Counted from the first letter of the stretch, positions 41,957 through 51,327 are shown. The stretch is 64,000 nt of DNA from Microtetraspora niveoalba (GCF_001570405.1 NZ_BBYM01000031.1:1-64000); one strand, 5' to 3'. A program made the numbers and translations. Notes: generated by a model from the letters alone, not told the origin.

Positions 41957-43396
41957 CTACCGTCCGTGGCCCAGGGCTCGCGCGACGGTGGCGTTCGCGA
42001 CCGCGACGGTGGCGCCGGCGGGGCTGGCGCTGCCCGGGGTCTTTCCGGTCGGCGAGCTCGGGACGGCTGGGGCGAGCTTCGACTGGCGGAGCGCGTAGCG
42101 GGCGATGGCGGCGCCGAGTTCGTTGCCGGACTTATGGTCGAGCCGGGTGTGCACGCCGCCCCAGACGCGGCTGAGCCCCGCTTCGGTCGCGGTGGCGTTC
42201 AGGCTGGTATAGGGCTTGGTGTACGGCCGGGGGCTGCCGGTGGCGGCCGGTGAGGTGAGGGTGAAGGTGTTGCGGTCGCCGTAGAAGCCGGCGAGTACCG
42301 TGGCGGCGGCCGTACTGATGTCGCTGTGCATGCCCGGGTAGGACGGGTCGGGAGGGGTGACGACAAGCGGCGTCCATGCCGGGTCTCGTTTGACGCGCGG
42401 GTTGCCGGCGGCGAGGCGGATGGCGGTGATCGGCCGCCAGAACCGGTATGTGTACTTGGCGTCGTAGATGGCGATGGTGGCATCGGCGACGGTGAGGTTG
42501 AGCAGGGCGAACATGTCCGCCGACTGATCGAGGTCGCTGTGGCGCGCGAGGGCGACCTGCTGGGCGATGTCGTACCAGTAGTTCTGGGCGGGGCCGCTCC
42601 AGAGCTTGGCGAGCGTGGTCTGTTCCGCCGTGCGCGTGGTGATGCGGGCGGCGCCGATGGCCTTGACCTCGTTGATGGCGTCCGCGTAAGCCGAGCTGGC
42701 GAGCGGCGGAGGGGCGGTGGGACGGAACTGGTGGCCGGTACGGAGCAGGAACGGGGTGACTTTGCCCCAGTGGGTGAACTCCGGCGTTTTGAAGGCGGGC
42801 GGGGTCGACCGGTAGTCGCCGGGTTTGCCGGTCGTGGAGTAGGGCGGCGGGGTGGCGTCGGAGCCGTCGTGCGCGCGCAGGGCGATGATGGCACGGGCCG
42901 CCTGAGCGCCGACCTTGATGCCCTCCTGCTTGGCGCGGCCTTCGGGAATCCCGGCGAGATCGGAGGACAGCCGCCGGTCCAGGTCGGCCTTGTGCGCCGG
43001 GTACAGGGCGGTGAGGGTGTCGTGCGCGGCCGCCGCGGCCGCGGCGGGGCGTGAGGCGTCCCGCGGTGCGGTGAGGCTGGGGCCGTAGAGGGGACGAGCG
43101 CGGCTGATCGCGTTGACCGCGTCATAGACGGCCGCGCTCATGATGGCGAAGTTGCGCGTGGGGTGGACGGTGGTCGGCTCTGCGTGCGGACTGCGCACGA
43201 TGTCGAGCAGCGTCCGGTTCCACTCGATCACCACGTTGCCCTGGGCCGGCCGTGCGACAACATGCGCGGTCGCGAGCGGGGCGGCATGCGCGGCGGGTGC
43301 TGCGTGCTCGGCTCCGAGTGTCAGGAAGGCCACCGCGAGCGCGAGCACAGGCCGCCGCTGGGTTCTGCCAGGCTCTGGAAGCGCGCAAATTCTCAC
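41957..43396 (-). CDS. Vanadium-dependent haloperoxidase-like secreted PAP2 protein
   Basis: 479 residues from GTG 43396, chosen because AGGAGG lies just upstream. A signal peptide is likely (PVLALAVAFLTLGAEHAAPAAHA). Core features: VVIEWNRTLLDIVR, NFAIMSAAVYDAVNAI, KYTYRFWRPITAIRLA (K/R of the vanadate/phosphate pocket), DPSYPGMHSDISTAAATVLAGFYG (the SGH-like motif reads GMHS) and VWGGVHTRLDHKSGNELGAAIA. This fits the vanadium chloroperoxidase / PAP2 superfamily found in actinomycetes. Whether it binds vanadate or acts as a phosphatase is open. Confidence 0.85.
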   Translation of the reverse strand: MRICALPEPGRTQRRPVLALAVAFLTLGAEHAAPAAHAAPLATAHVVARPAQGNVVIEWNRTLLDIVRSPHAEPTTVHPTRNFAIMSAAVYDAVNAISRARPLYGPSLTAPRDASRPAAAAAAAHDTLTALYPAHKADLDRRLSSDLAGIPEGRAKQEGIKVGAQAARAIIALRAHDGSDATPPPYSTTGKPGDYRSTPPAFKTPEFTHWGKVTPFLLRTGHQFRPTAPPPLASSAYADAINEVKAIGAARITTRTAEQTTLAKLWSGPAQNYWYDIAQQVALARHSDLDQSADMFALLNLTVADATIAIYDAKYTYRFWRPITAIRLAAGNPRVKRDPAWTPLVVTPPDPSYPGMHSDISTAAATVLAGFYGDRNTFTLTSPAATGSPRPYTKPYTSLNATATEAGLSRVWGGVHTRLDHKSGNELGAAIARYALRQSKLAPAVPSSPTGKTPGSASPAGATVAVANATVARALGHGR

Positions 43397-43992
43397 GATC
43401 CTCCTCCTGTCGGGTAGCGGAGGTTGAGGAAGGATGACAGGCCGCTTCAGCGTCCCTGCGCCGAGCAGCGCCCCCGTTTCAGGGACCACAACCCAGTCGG
43501 GCTTTCCGCCCGGTTCGTAGAGCTCGCGTCGTCAGGAATTGCCCGGTGCATCGCTGGTCCGGTAGCGGAAGCCGCTCCGGTCATGGCGGAAAGCACCGCA
43601 GCGAGAGGACACGATCGAAAGCTGTGATCTCGTTGTTCTCTTCATGGAGAACGGCGCCCCTTCGTCAATATTGCTCGCCGGTTCGAATATTCAACGCAAG
43701 AATCTCTTTTGAGCGAAGACATTTCCCGACAGGGTGCTGCGGCGAGAATTTTCTGCCCATCGACCACCGCAGGGCACTCACCACGACCTGCGGTTCCGGG
43801 TAATCAAATACCGTGTTTTACCACAATAGCCGACAGTAAGTGCGCGTAAACATTGCCGAGACAAAGCCCTATGCAAGCTGGACCATCCACTCCGCAGCGC
43901 CGGTAAGCCTAAACCCGATGCGAAGTGTCGAGAAGATGACTCAGAGAGACCTGACCGACGCTCAGTGGGCGCCGGTCGAGCCGAACGGCATC
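43397..43992. other. Low-GC intergenic region with a transposase fragment
   Basis: 596 bp without an intact gene. Between about 43630 and 43850 the base composition is clearly more AT-rich than the rest of the window (for example TCAATATTG, AATATTCAACG, TAATCAAATA), suggesting foreign DNA or a regulatory region. An IS5-type N-terminal fragment lies near its end. Confidence 0.55.
43936..43985 (+). mobile_element. Tiny IS5-type transposase N-terminal fragment
   Basis: The frame reads MTQRDLTDAQWAPVEP, the typical beginning of IS5/IS4-like transposases (MTRRDLTDAQWARLEP). It then loses similarity where the antisense phosphatase gene begins. Debris of a former insertion. Confidence 0.5.
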
Positions 43993-44559
43993 TCAGCGCG
44001 TGTGGAGAGGGCTTTGCGGCGCGCGATGGAACTCGACGTCGGTGAAGCGCCCTTCATGGAAGCTGAGGCGTACCCCATCGCCGTGCGCGAACGGCGTCCC
44101 CCAAGAACCGTGTGGAGCGTCCGGCAAGCAGGCGACCAACGCCAGTTCGATCGCCCCTCCATGTCCGATCAGGAGCCCCGAGCCACCTTCCGCGACACCG
44201 CTGACCGTCTCCGCCCAGATCGCACGATGGGCCTCGGCCACGGCCGCCGCAGCCCGGCCCTGCCGGATGATTTCCCTTAACTGCCGGTAGGGCTCGGCCC
44301 AGCCCCATTGCGCATGCCGGGGGATCTCACCGTCCACGTACCCTGACGGCATTTCAATGGTGTCATCGACGCCGAAACCCATGGCGATGGCGGTTTCGAT
44401 GGCACGGGGGGATGAACTGGTCACCACCCTGTCATAGGGACCGACTCGCGAGCCGATGAACCGAGCGAGAGCGACGCCATCCGCCGACAGATGCGAGCCG
44501 CGACCACGTGTGGCCCCCTTCTTCGTCAGACTGTGCCGGCGCACGTCCAGCCAACGCAC
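43993..44559 (-). CDS. Histidine phosphatase superfamily protein
   Basis: 188 residues, GTG start with GGAGG seven bases upstream. It has the N-terminal LDVRRHSLTKKG in place of the usual RHG motif (the catalytic histidine is kept, the glycine is serine). A TSSSPRAIETAIAMGFGVDD segment and the second histidine in GLLIGHGGAIELAL follow. The pattern matches the SixA/phosphoglycerate-mutase-like branch. The substrate is unknown. Remnants of mobile and transporter genes flank it on both sides. Confidence 0.88.
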   Translation of the reverse strand: MRWLDVRRHSLTKKGATRGRGSHLSADGVALARFIGSRVGPYDRVVTSSSPRAIETAIAMGFGVDDTIEMPSGYVDGEIPRHAQWGWAEPYRQLREIIRQGRAAAAVAEAHRAIWAETVSGVAEGGSGLLIGHGGAIELALVACLPDAPHGSWGTPFAHGDGVRLSFHEGRFTDVEFHRAPQSPLHTR

Positions 44560-44714
44560 GTGATGTCCTCCCTATCAGGCCTCTTGGCAAGGGCGCGGAG
44601 ACGTGCAGAGGAGCCAGAATCATCACGCGCCTTGCTGCAACCGACGATTTCGAGGCGACCGCAGGTTCGCAGGCTAACTGGATCCAGGCGCCTCCGGCTC
44701 CGGGTTGATCACCT

Positions 44715-44790
44715 TGGACCGCCCGATCGGCCCGGTCCACCTTCGGGCGAGCGAGCTGACTCCGGAGCACCATGATCTCGGTGTTGGGCA
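44715..44790 (-). mobile_element. Integrase/transposase scrap
   Basis: The minus frame reads NTEIMVLRSQLARPKVDRADRAVQ, resembling the EILVLRHQLAVL...RPRL..ADRAL region of IS3/IS481-type transposases with an internal deletion. It directly abuts the permease fragment, so it probably caused the truncation. Confidence 0.45.
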
Positions 44791-44792
44791 GG

Positions 44793-45060
44793 CCGCCGCG
44801 GTCGCGGCTTCCACCGGGCGGAACCGCGTGGCCCGCCAGGTCGGCGGCAAGGTCGCCGCGAAGGTGACGACCAGCGCTGCCGCCACGATCACGAGATAGA
44901 TCCACAGCGGCACGGCGGGCACCACTCGGCCCAACTTGGCCACGCTGTACGGGAACAGCGTGGCCGCGGAGGCCACCGAGCCGAGGACGATGCTGACACC
45001 GCGCCTGCCGGAAACTCCTCCATGCGGTTCAAGCGGTACGCGAGTACGCGTGGAGGACAT
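44793..45060 (-). pseudogene. FtsX-type ABC permease C-terminal fragment
   Basis: The minus frame reads GVSIVLGSVASAATLFPYSVAKLGRVVPAVPLWIYLVIVAAALVVTFAATLPPTWRATRFRPVEAATAA. This is the last two helices of an FtsX/MacB-like permease, whose terminal motif is usually LPTWRATR..PVEAA. Everything upstream is missing. Confidence 0.65.
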
Positions 45061-45127
45061 CCGGTGAGTGAAATGTCTCGTACTTTGGGCTGATTGTGAG
45101 TGGTGGGGGCTCTCGTACCATGACTTC

Positions 45128-46261
45128 GTGCACGGCCTCATTCGCTCCGTGTGGTACGAGCCCCGTTCCCCCGACGCACCACGGCGGGTGTGGCGAGACT
45201 GGGTGCTCGTGGGGGTGTTGCTGCCGGTCGCGCTGCTCGAAGGAGTGGTGCGGCCGGACATGCCCTCACGGGTCATTTCGGTGAGCCTCGCGGTCGGGCT
45301 GGTGCCCACCTTGTTGTGGCGCCGCACCCGGCCGCTGCTGATGGTCGTCATCGCGTTCGGCGTGTCGGGTGTGGCCCAGGTACTGGCGGGTGGCGACTCC
45401 CCCGAGTCCAACACCATGATCTATCTGCTTCTCCTGCCCTATGCGCTGTTCCGGTGGGGGTCCGGGCGAGAGGCGATCATCGGCCTGATGATCATTCTCG
45501 TCAAAGCCACGTTCTCCGTGGTCGTGGACTATCCCGGTCCCGCCGACACCGCCGCCGCCTTCGCCGTCGTGTTCTCGGTGATCGCCGTGGGAGCGGCGTT
45601 CCGGTACCGCACGAGGGCGCGGATGCGGGAGCTTGACCAGGTCAAACTGCTCGAACGCGAGCAACTGGCCCGAGATCTGCATGACACCGTCGCCCATCAC
45701 GTCTCGGCGATGGCGATCCGGGCGCAGGCAGGGTTGGCGACGGCGGCGTCGCGGCCGGACGCCGCCACGGAGGCGTTGCAGGTGATCGAGGCCGAGGCGG
45801 CCCAGGCGCTCGCCGAGATGCGCGCCATGGTTCACGTCCTCCGCCGGAACGCGCCCGCGGACCTGGCGCCCGGGCGGAGCATCGCCGATCTCTCCCAGCT
45901 CGAAAGCCCGGGACAGTCCGGCCCGTCCGTCCAGGTGGAGATCGAGGGTGACACCGCCGGCCTCTCCCCTTCCGTCGAGGCCGCGATCTACCGCCTCGCC
46001 CAGGAGTCGGTCACCAACGCCCGGCGCCACGCGCGGCACGCCACCCGCGTCCTGGTTCGGATCAGCGCCGACGACACGTCGGTCCGTCTGTACGTGAGCG
46101 ATGACGGCGATCCCGTTCGCCCCGCGGAGACACCCGGCTACGGGATCACCGGCATGATCGAACGGGCTGATCTCCTCGGGGGGACCTGTGCGGCGGGCCC
46201 CAATCCCGACCGGGGATGGAGTGTCACCGCCGTGCTACCGCGTACCGGAGTGGCCAGGTGA
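45128..46261 (+). CDS. NarL-type sensor histidine kinase
   Basis: 377 residues from GTG 45128 (a start 60 bp upstream is possible). Four to five membrane helices lie between residues 25 and 160. HisKA_3 reads LLEREQLARDLHDTVAHHVSAMAIRAQAGLA. The HATPase has RLAQESVTNARRHARHATRVLV, VSDDGDPVRPAETPGYGITGMIERADLLGG. The family's HDTVAHH motif is intact. The regulator gene overlaps the stop (GTGA). Confidence 0.93.
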   Translation: MHGLIRSVWYEPRSPDAPRRVWRDWVLVGVLLPVALLEGVVRPDMPSRVISVSLAVGLVPTLLWRRTRPLLMVVIAFGVSGVAQVLAGGDSPESNTMIYLLLLPYALFRWGSGREAIIGLMIILVKATFSVVVDYPGPADTAAAFAVVFSVIAVGAAFRYRTRARMRELDQVKLLEREQLARDLHDTVAHHVSAMAIRAQAGLATAASRPDAATEALQVIEAEAAQALAEMRAMVHVLRRNAPADLAPGRSIADLSQLESPGQSGPSVQVEIEGDTAGLSPSVEAAIYRLAQESVTNARRHARHATRVLVRISADDTSVRLYVSDDGDPVRPAETPGYGITGMIERADLLGGTCAAGPNPDRGWSVTAVLPRTGVAR

Positions 46262-46914
46262 GCATCCGGGTGCTGGTCGCCGACGACCAGGAGATCGTCC
46301 GTACCGGACTGGCGATGATCCTCGACGCGCAGCCGGGGATCGAGGTGGTCGGCGAGGCCGCCGACGGGCGGCGAGCGGTCGACCTCGCCCGGCGGCTTCG
46401 GCCGGATGTGTGCCTTTTCGACATCCGGATGCCCGTGCTCAACGGCATCGAGGCCACCCGGATGCTCGCCGGGCCCACCGTCGACGACCCCCTCGCCGTC
46501 GTGGTCATCACCACCTTCGACCTCGACGAGTACGTCTACGCGGCGCTGCGCGCGGGAGCGCGGGGGTTCCTGCTGAAGAACGCCGGCGCCGAGTTGCTCT
46601 CCCAGGCCGTTCACGCCGCGGCGGCCGGTGACGCCCTCATCGCTCCGAGCGTCACCGCCCGCCTGCTCACCGCCTTCGCGCACGCCGGGCCCGCCGCGCC
46701 GTCGGTCCGTCCCTTCGAGGCGCTCACCGAGCGTGAGGAGCAGATTCTCGCCACGGTGGCCCGAGGGCGTACCAACAGTGAGATCGCCGACGAACTTCAC
46801 ATCTCGCTCAGCACCGTCAAGACCCATATCGCCAGCCTGATGGCCAAACTCGGCGCCCGGAACCGGGTGGAGATCGCCATGTGGGCGTACGAGACCCATC
46901 GGGTCAGGAACTAG
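46258..46914 (+). CDS. NarL/FixJ-family response regulator
   Basis: 218 residues, GTG start overlapping the kinase stop. The receiver (IRVLVADDQEIVRTGLAMIL) has the phospho-aspartate in VCLFDIRMPVLNG. The LuxR HTH reads LTEREEQILATVARGRTNSEIADELHISLSTVKTHIASLMAKLGARNR. Its last four bases overlap the convergent DUF2306 gene. The truncated permease upstream may be what remains of the transporter once controlled by this pair. Confidence 0.94.
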   Translation: MSIRVLVADDQEIVRTGLAMILDAQPGIEVVGEAADGRRAVDLARRLRPDVCLFDIRMPVLNGIEATRMLAGPTVDDPLAVVVITTFDLDEYVYAALRAGARGFLLKNAGAELLSQAVHAAAAGDALIAPSVTARLLTAFAHAGPAAPSVRPFEALTEREEQILATVARGRTNSEIADELHISLSTVKTHIASLMAKLGARNRVEIAMWAYETHRVRN

Positions 46915-47582
46915 CGTCTGCGGATGATCCACTCGGCCACGGCGAGGTTGATGATCCATCCGGCGGCCACGAGCAGGGCTCTGGGGGTCTCACCGAGGGG
47001 GCCGACGAGGAGCATCCAGGGGAGCTGGGTGAACGCCTGGGTGCCCGCGGCCACGCCGATCGCGTAGGCGCGAATCATCCAGGCGCGGTGGCGGCGGACA
47101 TCTCTCCGCCGGATGGCGGCGAAGCCGAGCACGAGGGAGGCCGCCATCGCCGTGCCGAACACGAGCCGGAACACCGCGAGGAGATCGCCGTCGCCTTCCG
47201 GGCGAGGATAGAACACGGTCATCCACAGGCCGGAGAGTGCGGCGACAAGTCCGCACACGACGAGAATCCGTCCCGCCATGCGGTGCCAGCCCGGCCTCCG
47301 GCGACGGAACGTCTTCGCGAACTGGAAGGCGCCCACGATGCCGTAGAGCGACGCTCCGATGATGTGCGACACCACGGGTGGCGGTGTCGCGAAGAATCGC
47401 GCGTTGGCGGGGGTGACCGCCGCGCCACCTGCCAATTCCCCCAAGCGCAGCGCGCCGGCGACCACCGGAATCACGCTGAGCATGATCAGGCCGGTGGGCC
47501 CCATCCATCCGGGGACTTTGGCGTCCCGTCCGCCGGGCTGTACCTTCCGGGGCTTGGCGCCCCTCACGCTGCTTTCGGTCAT
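46911..47582 (-). CDS. DUF2306 family membrane protein
   Basis: 223 residues from ATG 47582 (MTESSVRG). Six or seven membrane helices. Typical motifs: VVSHIIGASLYGIVGAFQFAKTFRRRRPGWHRMAGRILVVCGLVAALSGLWMTVFYP, FRLVFGTAMAASLVLGFAAIRRRDVRRHRAWMIRAYAIGVAAGTQAFTQL. Histidines in SHIIG, WHR and RHRAWM are family-typical and may bind haem. Function unknown. Confidence 0.85.
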   Translation of the reverse strand: MTESSVRGAKPRKVQPGGRDAKVPGWMGPTGLIMLSVIPVVAGALRLGELAGGAAVTPANARFFATPPPVVSHIIGASLYGIVGAFQFAKTFRRRRPGWHRMAGRILVVCGLVAALSGLWMTVFYPRPEGDGDLLAVFRLVFGTAMAASLVLGFAAIRRRDVRRHRAWMIRAYAIGVAAGTQAFTQLPWMLLVGPLGETPRALLVAAGWIINLAVAEWIIRRR

Positions 47583-47751
47583 GAGGGGATCGTGACTTCT
47601 TCGCCCGTGTCTGCTCATCGCACGAACGGCCCGATTCAGGTCAGCCGATCATCCAGCGATCAGGCGTACTTTCGGCCGATTCGGTGGCCGGCCGGGTTTT
47701 TTAGCCTTTCGACTACCTCCGCACCCGCATCGACTGCATAAGGAGATGGCG

Positions 47752-48738
47752 ATGAAGGCGTTCGTCTCACGCTCGTACGGGCCGCCCGATGTCCTGACGC
47801 TCACCGAGATCCCCGTTCCCGTTCCTCGCGACGACGAGGTCCTGGTCCGGGTGCGTGCCGGCTCCGTCAATCCGTACGACTGGCACAACATGCGCGGCGA
47901 GCCGTACCTGGCCCGCCTGATGCCCGGCGGCCTCGCGCTCCGCACCCCCAAGATCACCATTCTGGGCGCCGACATCTCCGGCCGGGTCGAATCCGTCGGC
48001 GGAAACGTCACGGAATTCCGTCCCGGCGACGACGTCTTCGCCGTCGTCAGCGGTGGCGGCTTCGCCGAATATGTCTGCGTCCGCGAATCCGACCTCGCCC
48101 CGAAGCCGGAGAACCTCTCGTACGAGGAGGCCGCCGCGGTTCCCATGGCCGCCAACACCGCCCTCCTCGCCCTGCGTGACGAGGGGCATGTCCTGCCCGG
48201 CCAGCGTGTCCTCATCAACGGCGCGTCCGGTGGGGTCGGCACGTTCGCCGTGCAACTCGCCCGCGCCCTCGGCGCCGAGGTCACCGGCGTCTGCAGCGCC
48301 CGGAACGTGGACCTGGTCCACTCCCTTGGCGCGGCCAAGGTCATCGACTACACCACCCAGGACTTCACCCGCGAGACCCAGCGCTACGACCTTTTCCTGG
48401 ACATCGCCGGAAGCCGACCGGTCTCCGTCTCCCGCCGCACCCTGCGCCCCAAGGGGGCCTACGTGGTGGTCGGCGGCCGGCCCGGTCGCTGGATACAGCC
48501 CATGGGCCATGTGCTCTCCGCCCTGGCGGTATCCCGCTTCGCAGGCCAGCGGATATCGGTGGCGGACGCCCTCAAGTGCCCCAGCCCCAAGCAGAACCTG
48601 CAGACGTTGAGCGCATTCCTGGACGACAAACGAGTGGTCCCGGTCATCGACCGCCACTACCCCTTCGAAGAGATCCCCAGGGCGATCGGCTACCTGGAGG
48701 AGGGCCACGCCCCCGGCAAGGTCGTCATCTCCGTCTGA
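47752..48738 (+). CDS. Zinc-free MDR-family NAD(P)-dependent oxidoreductase (quinone-oxidoreductase-like)
   Basis: 328 residues from ATG 47752, preceded by AAGGAG. MKAFVSRSYGPPDVLTLTEIPVPVPRDDEVLVRVRAGSVNPYDWHNMRGEPY is the GroES-like half. The Rossmann half has GQRVLINGASGGVGTFAVQLARALGAEVTGVCSARNVDLVHSLGA. The structural-zinc cysteines are absent, so it belongs to the quinone reductase type that reduces quinones or enones with NADPH. It is a single gene. Confidence 0.92.
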   Translation: MKAFVSRSYGPPDVLTLTEIPVPVPRDDEVLVRVRAGSVNPYDWHNMRGEPYLARLMPGGLALRTPKITILGADISGRVESVGGNVTEFRPGDDVFAVVSGGGFAEYVCVRESDLAPKPENLSYEEAAAVPMAANTALLALRDEGHVLPGQRVLINGASGGVGTFAVQLARALGAEVTGVCSARNVDLVHSLGAAKVIDYTTQDFTRETQRYDLFLDIAGSRPVSVSRRTLRPKGAYVVVGGRPGRWIQPMGHVLSALAVSRFAGQRISVADALKCPSPKQNLQTLSAFLDDKRVVPVIDRHYPFEEIPRAIGYLEEGHAPGKVVISV

Positions 48739-48962
48739 GCGGCGCCCTCACCTCCTTCGAGCCCGGCGTGCCCTTGCGCCAGGCGGGAGGCGATGTCGCG
48801 CAGGCTCATCACCTGCTCGCGCAGGTGCGCGGCCAGCGAAAGCACGGCCTCATCGAGGGTGCGGAAATACGACACAAGGTGTCGGGTTTCGCGTTGAGTA
48901 TGGGTTCCCCGGCAGCGTCGATGACGGACGCGGACCGGGCTCACGGACAGACAAGGACCTCA

Positions 48963-49490
48963 ATGCGCGAAACACCAGAAGAGCTCAAAGAGCTCCAGGC
49001 CCTCCTCGAAGCCTCCCTCTCCCGCTCCACCTCGCACCTCCGCTCGATCGTCACCGGGAACACCGTGACCGCGGAGCAACTCACCCGGATCCTGACCGGC
49101 ATGTGCACTCTCGCCCTGTCCACCGTGACGGCGAAGGGCGAGCCGCGGATCAGCGGTGCGGACGGGCATTTCCTGCACGGAAAGTGGTACTTCGGCACGG
49201 CGCGCGGCGCCGCCAAGGCCCGCCATCTCGCCGCCCGCCCCGCCGCCAGCGCCGCGCACATGCGCGGGGAGGACCTGGGCGTGTTCACGCACGGCACGGT
49301 GGAGATCCTCAACCCCCTGGACGGCGAGCCGGCCCCGGACTGGCCGGACCTGCTCGCCTACTTCAAGGACTTCTACGGCGACGACGCCTTCGACTGGGAC
49401 AACGACGTGGTCTACTACCGGCTGCATCCACGCTGGATGACCGTCTACGCCCCTGATATCGCGAAGCTCACTGCGACGTCCCCGTCCTGA
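48963..49490 (+). CDS. Pyridoxamine 5'-phosphate oxidase family (flavin-binding) protein
   Basis: 175 residues from ATG 48963, with AGGA six bases upstream. After a helical N-terminus (ELKELQALLEASLSRSTSHLRSIV) the split-barrel reads LTRILTGMCTLALSTVTAKGEPRISGADGHFLHGKWYFGTARGAAKARHLAARPAASAAHMRGEDLGVFTHGTVEILN. Such small proteins bind FMN or F420 and reduce various substrates. No partner gene is evident. Confidence 0.88.
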   Translation: MRETPEELKELQALLEASLSRSTSHLRSIVTGNTVTAEQLTRILTGMCTLALSTVTAKGEPRISGADGHFLHGKWYFGTARGAAKARHLAARPAASAAHMRGEDLGVFTHGTVEILNPLDGEPAPDWPDLLAYFKDFYGDDAFDWDNDVVYYRLHPRWMTVYAPDIAKLTATSPS

Positions 49491-49700
49491 CCCCCGCGGT
49501 TCCTGGACGACTGACGGTGACGTGTCCGCATGTGTGAGCACGTCTGGGACGACGACGTGAGTGAGGTTGTGATGGGAAACAGCCCGGGGTGGCTGGACGC
49601 GGCCGCCCTCAGCTGGGTGACCACCTTGGGTGGCCCTCACGTCCTCGTCCCCGAATCGGCGTGCCGGCACTGGCAGGGCGCACCGTGTTCCTCGTCCGCT

Positions 49701-50531
49701 TCACCTGATCACTCGTACCCTGCCGCGCCGGCGTTCGGCGAGGCGGCCCCACATCGACGCGGCGGCGATGGAGACGACGAGCAACACGCCGCTTCCGACG
49801 ATGTCGAGCACGTAGTGGTTCCCCGTGACGAGCACGTTCGCCGCCATGGCGAGCGGGAACAGCCACGACAGCAGCGCCGATCGCGGGTGGGAGTCCCTGA
49901 GCGCGGACCACACGGCATACGCGCACCACGCCGACCACCCCACGTGCAGACTGGGCATGGCCGAGTAGAGATTCTGGCCGTTCCCGGCCCCTCGTGAGGC
50001 GTGACTCCCCAGGATGTCGTATCCGGCGACGATGTCGACGACACCCGGCAGGGCGAACCGCGGGGGTGACATGGGCAGCGCCCAGAAGACCGGCAGAACG
50101 AGGGCGATCATCGCGAGCAGGGTCCGGCGGACCTTGATGTAGATATCGGCGTGCCGGACGAAAATCCACAGCAGCACACCGACGAGCACGACGTAGTACA
50201 AGCGGTAGTAGTACACCGCCGGCTGGATCAGGGCCGGATGTTCGGTGAGCCACTCGTTCGCCGTCCGCTCGATGTCCAGGTGGAGGGCGCGTTCCACGGA
50301 CTGCAGGGCAAGAGCGTTTGCGGTGGCGGACACGACGTCCTTGCCGGCGAGGCCGTGAAAGTGCGTGAAAAGCAGGAACCCGAGCAGCAGAACGATCACT
50401 TCGACGAGCACGGCGGGACGCCCACGCACTTCTCCGACGAGCGCGCCCGATCGGGCATGCTCGATCAGGCGCGATAATCGGCCGGCGGCAACCTCGCGCC
50501 GCCGGTTTCCGCGGTCCGGCGGTGGGTTCAT
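49701..50531 (-). CDS. PAP2-family membrane phosphatase (inositol-phosphotransferase-like)
   Basis: 276 residues from ATG 50531 (MNPPPDRG). Six membrane helices. The phosphatase motifs are AMPSLHVGWSAW (SLH of motif 2) and GNHYVLDIVGSGVLLV (motif 3, xxxHxxxD). Motif 1 is reduced to PMSPPRF. This matches the PAP2_3 / AUR1-like group, which acts on lipid phosphates at the outer membrane face. The N-terminal 35 residues are basic and cytoplasmic. Confidence 0.9.
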   Translation of the reverse strand: MNPPPDRGNRRREVAAGRLSRLIEHARSGALVGEVRGRPAVLVEVIVLLLGFLLFTHFHGLAGKDVVSATANALALQSVERALHLDIERTANEWLTEHPALIQPAVYYYRLYYVVLVGVLLWIFVRHADIYIKVRRTLLAMIALVLPVFWALPMSPPRFALPGVVDIVAGYDILGSHASRGAGNGQNLYSAMPSLHVGWSAWCAYAVWSALRDSHPRSALLSWLFPLAMAANVLVTGNHYVLDIVGSGVLLVVSIAAASMWGRLAERRRGRVRVIR

Positions 50532-50586
50532 GCGGTCACCATAGCTGCCCATGATTTATCGGCGGGCGTTCAATTCATTCGACTGC

Positions 50587-51327
50587 TCACGCGTCGCGGC
50601 GTCGCATCAGCACCGCGCCAGAGATCACGGCTGCCGCCACCCAGGCGAGGTAGACGGCGAACCCGCTCCACGGGCCCAGGGAGTCGTTGCCCTGGCCGGA
50701 CACGACCAGCGAGCCGGCGTTCGTGGTGAAGTATGCGGCCACGGTCCTGCCCCACGCGCCCGGGAGCTGGTTCGCCACCGTGGGCAGCACCAGGATCAGC
50801 GCGATGACCGCCACGATCGCGCCCGGCGTGTGCCTGATCAGCGTGCCCAGTCCCAGCCCGAACAGCCCGCACGCGGTCAGGTAGAGACCGGAGCCGATCG
50901 ACGCCCGCGCCACCTCGCCCATCTCGATCGACGGCGGCCGGGAGATCGCCACGCCGATGCCGATCGCGCCGGCCGCCGCGACCGCGCAGACGACCATCGA
51001 GACCGCGACGAACGCCATGATCTTGCCGGTGAGCAGGCTCATGCGCTTGGGCACGGCCATGAGCGAGGTGCGGATGCCCCCGGTGCGGTACTCGCTGGAG
51101 ATCACCAGAACGCCCAGGGTGGCCATGGACAGCGACGCCAACATGCCGCCGCTCAGGCTCGACTTGATCGCCTGGTCGCCCGGGATCGGCCCGTCGGCCG
51201 TGCTGTTGGCTGCGGCGCTGAGGAGGGCGGAGAAGCCCAGCATCAGTACGGCGGTGACGGTCAGCGTCCACACCGTGGAGCGGACCGAACGGATCTTGGT
51301 CCATTCGGACCTGAGGATGTCGATCAT
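50587..51327 (-). CDS. ABC-2 type transporter permease
   Basis: 246 residues from ATG 51327, whose ATGA overlaps the stop of the ATPase gene. It has MIDILRSEWTKIRSVRSTVWTL at the N-terminus and then six helices (VLMLGFSALLSAAAN, MLASLSMATLGVLVISSEYRTGGIRTSLMAVPKRMSLLTGKIMAFVAVSM, and others), ending MRRRDA. The SEYRTGGIRTSL motif is typical of ABC-2 permeases of the drug/lantibiotic-immunity type. Operon with the ATPase; the two-component pair just upstream probably controls it. Confidence 0.93.
   Translation of the reverse strand: MIDILRSEWTKIRSVRSTVWTLTVTAVLMLGFSALLSAAANSTADGPIPGDQAIKSSLSGGMLASLSMATLGVLVISSEYRTGGIRTSLMAVPKRMSLLTGKIMAFVAVSMVVCAVAAAGAIGIGVAISRPPSIEMGEVARASIGSGLYLTACGLFGLGLGTLIRHTPGAIVAVIALILVLPTVANQLPGAWGRTVAAYFTTNAGSLVVSGQGNDSLGPWSGFAVYLAWVAAAVISGAVLMRRRDA

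Larger units (their letters stand above)
44560..45127. other. Remnant-rich region between the phosphatase and kinase genes
   Basis: No intact gene. It contains a transposase scrap (about 44715-44790, minus), the C-terminal piece of an ABC permease (44793-45060, minus) and the presumed promoter of the kinase operon, with TCTCGTAC repeated at about 45078 and 45112. Confidence 0.55.

Noticed and set aside
48745-48944. Minus frame with LAAHLREQVMSLRDIASRLAQG looking like a recombinase or HTH scrap
   Set aside because: Only about 40 plausible residues, no clear family motif, and partly antisense to the end of the oxidoreductase gene.
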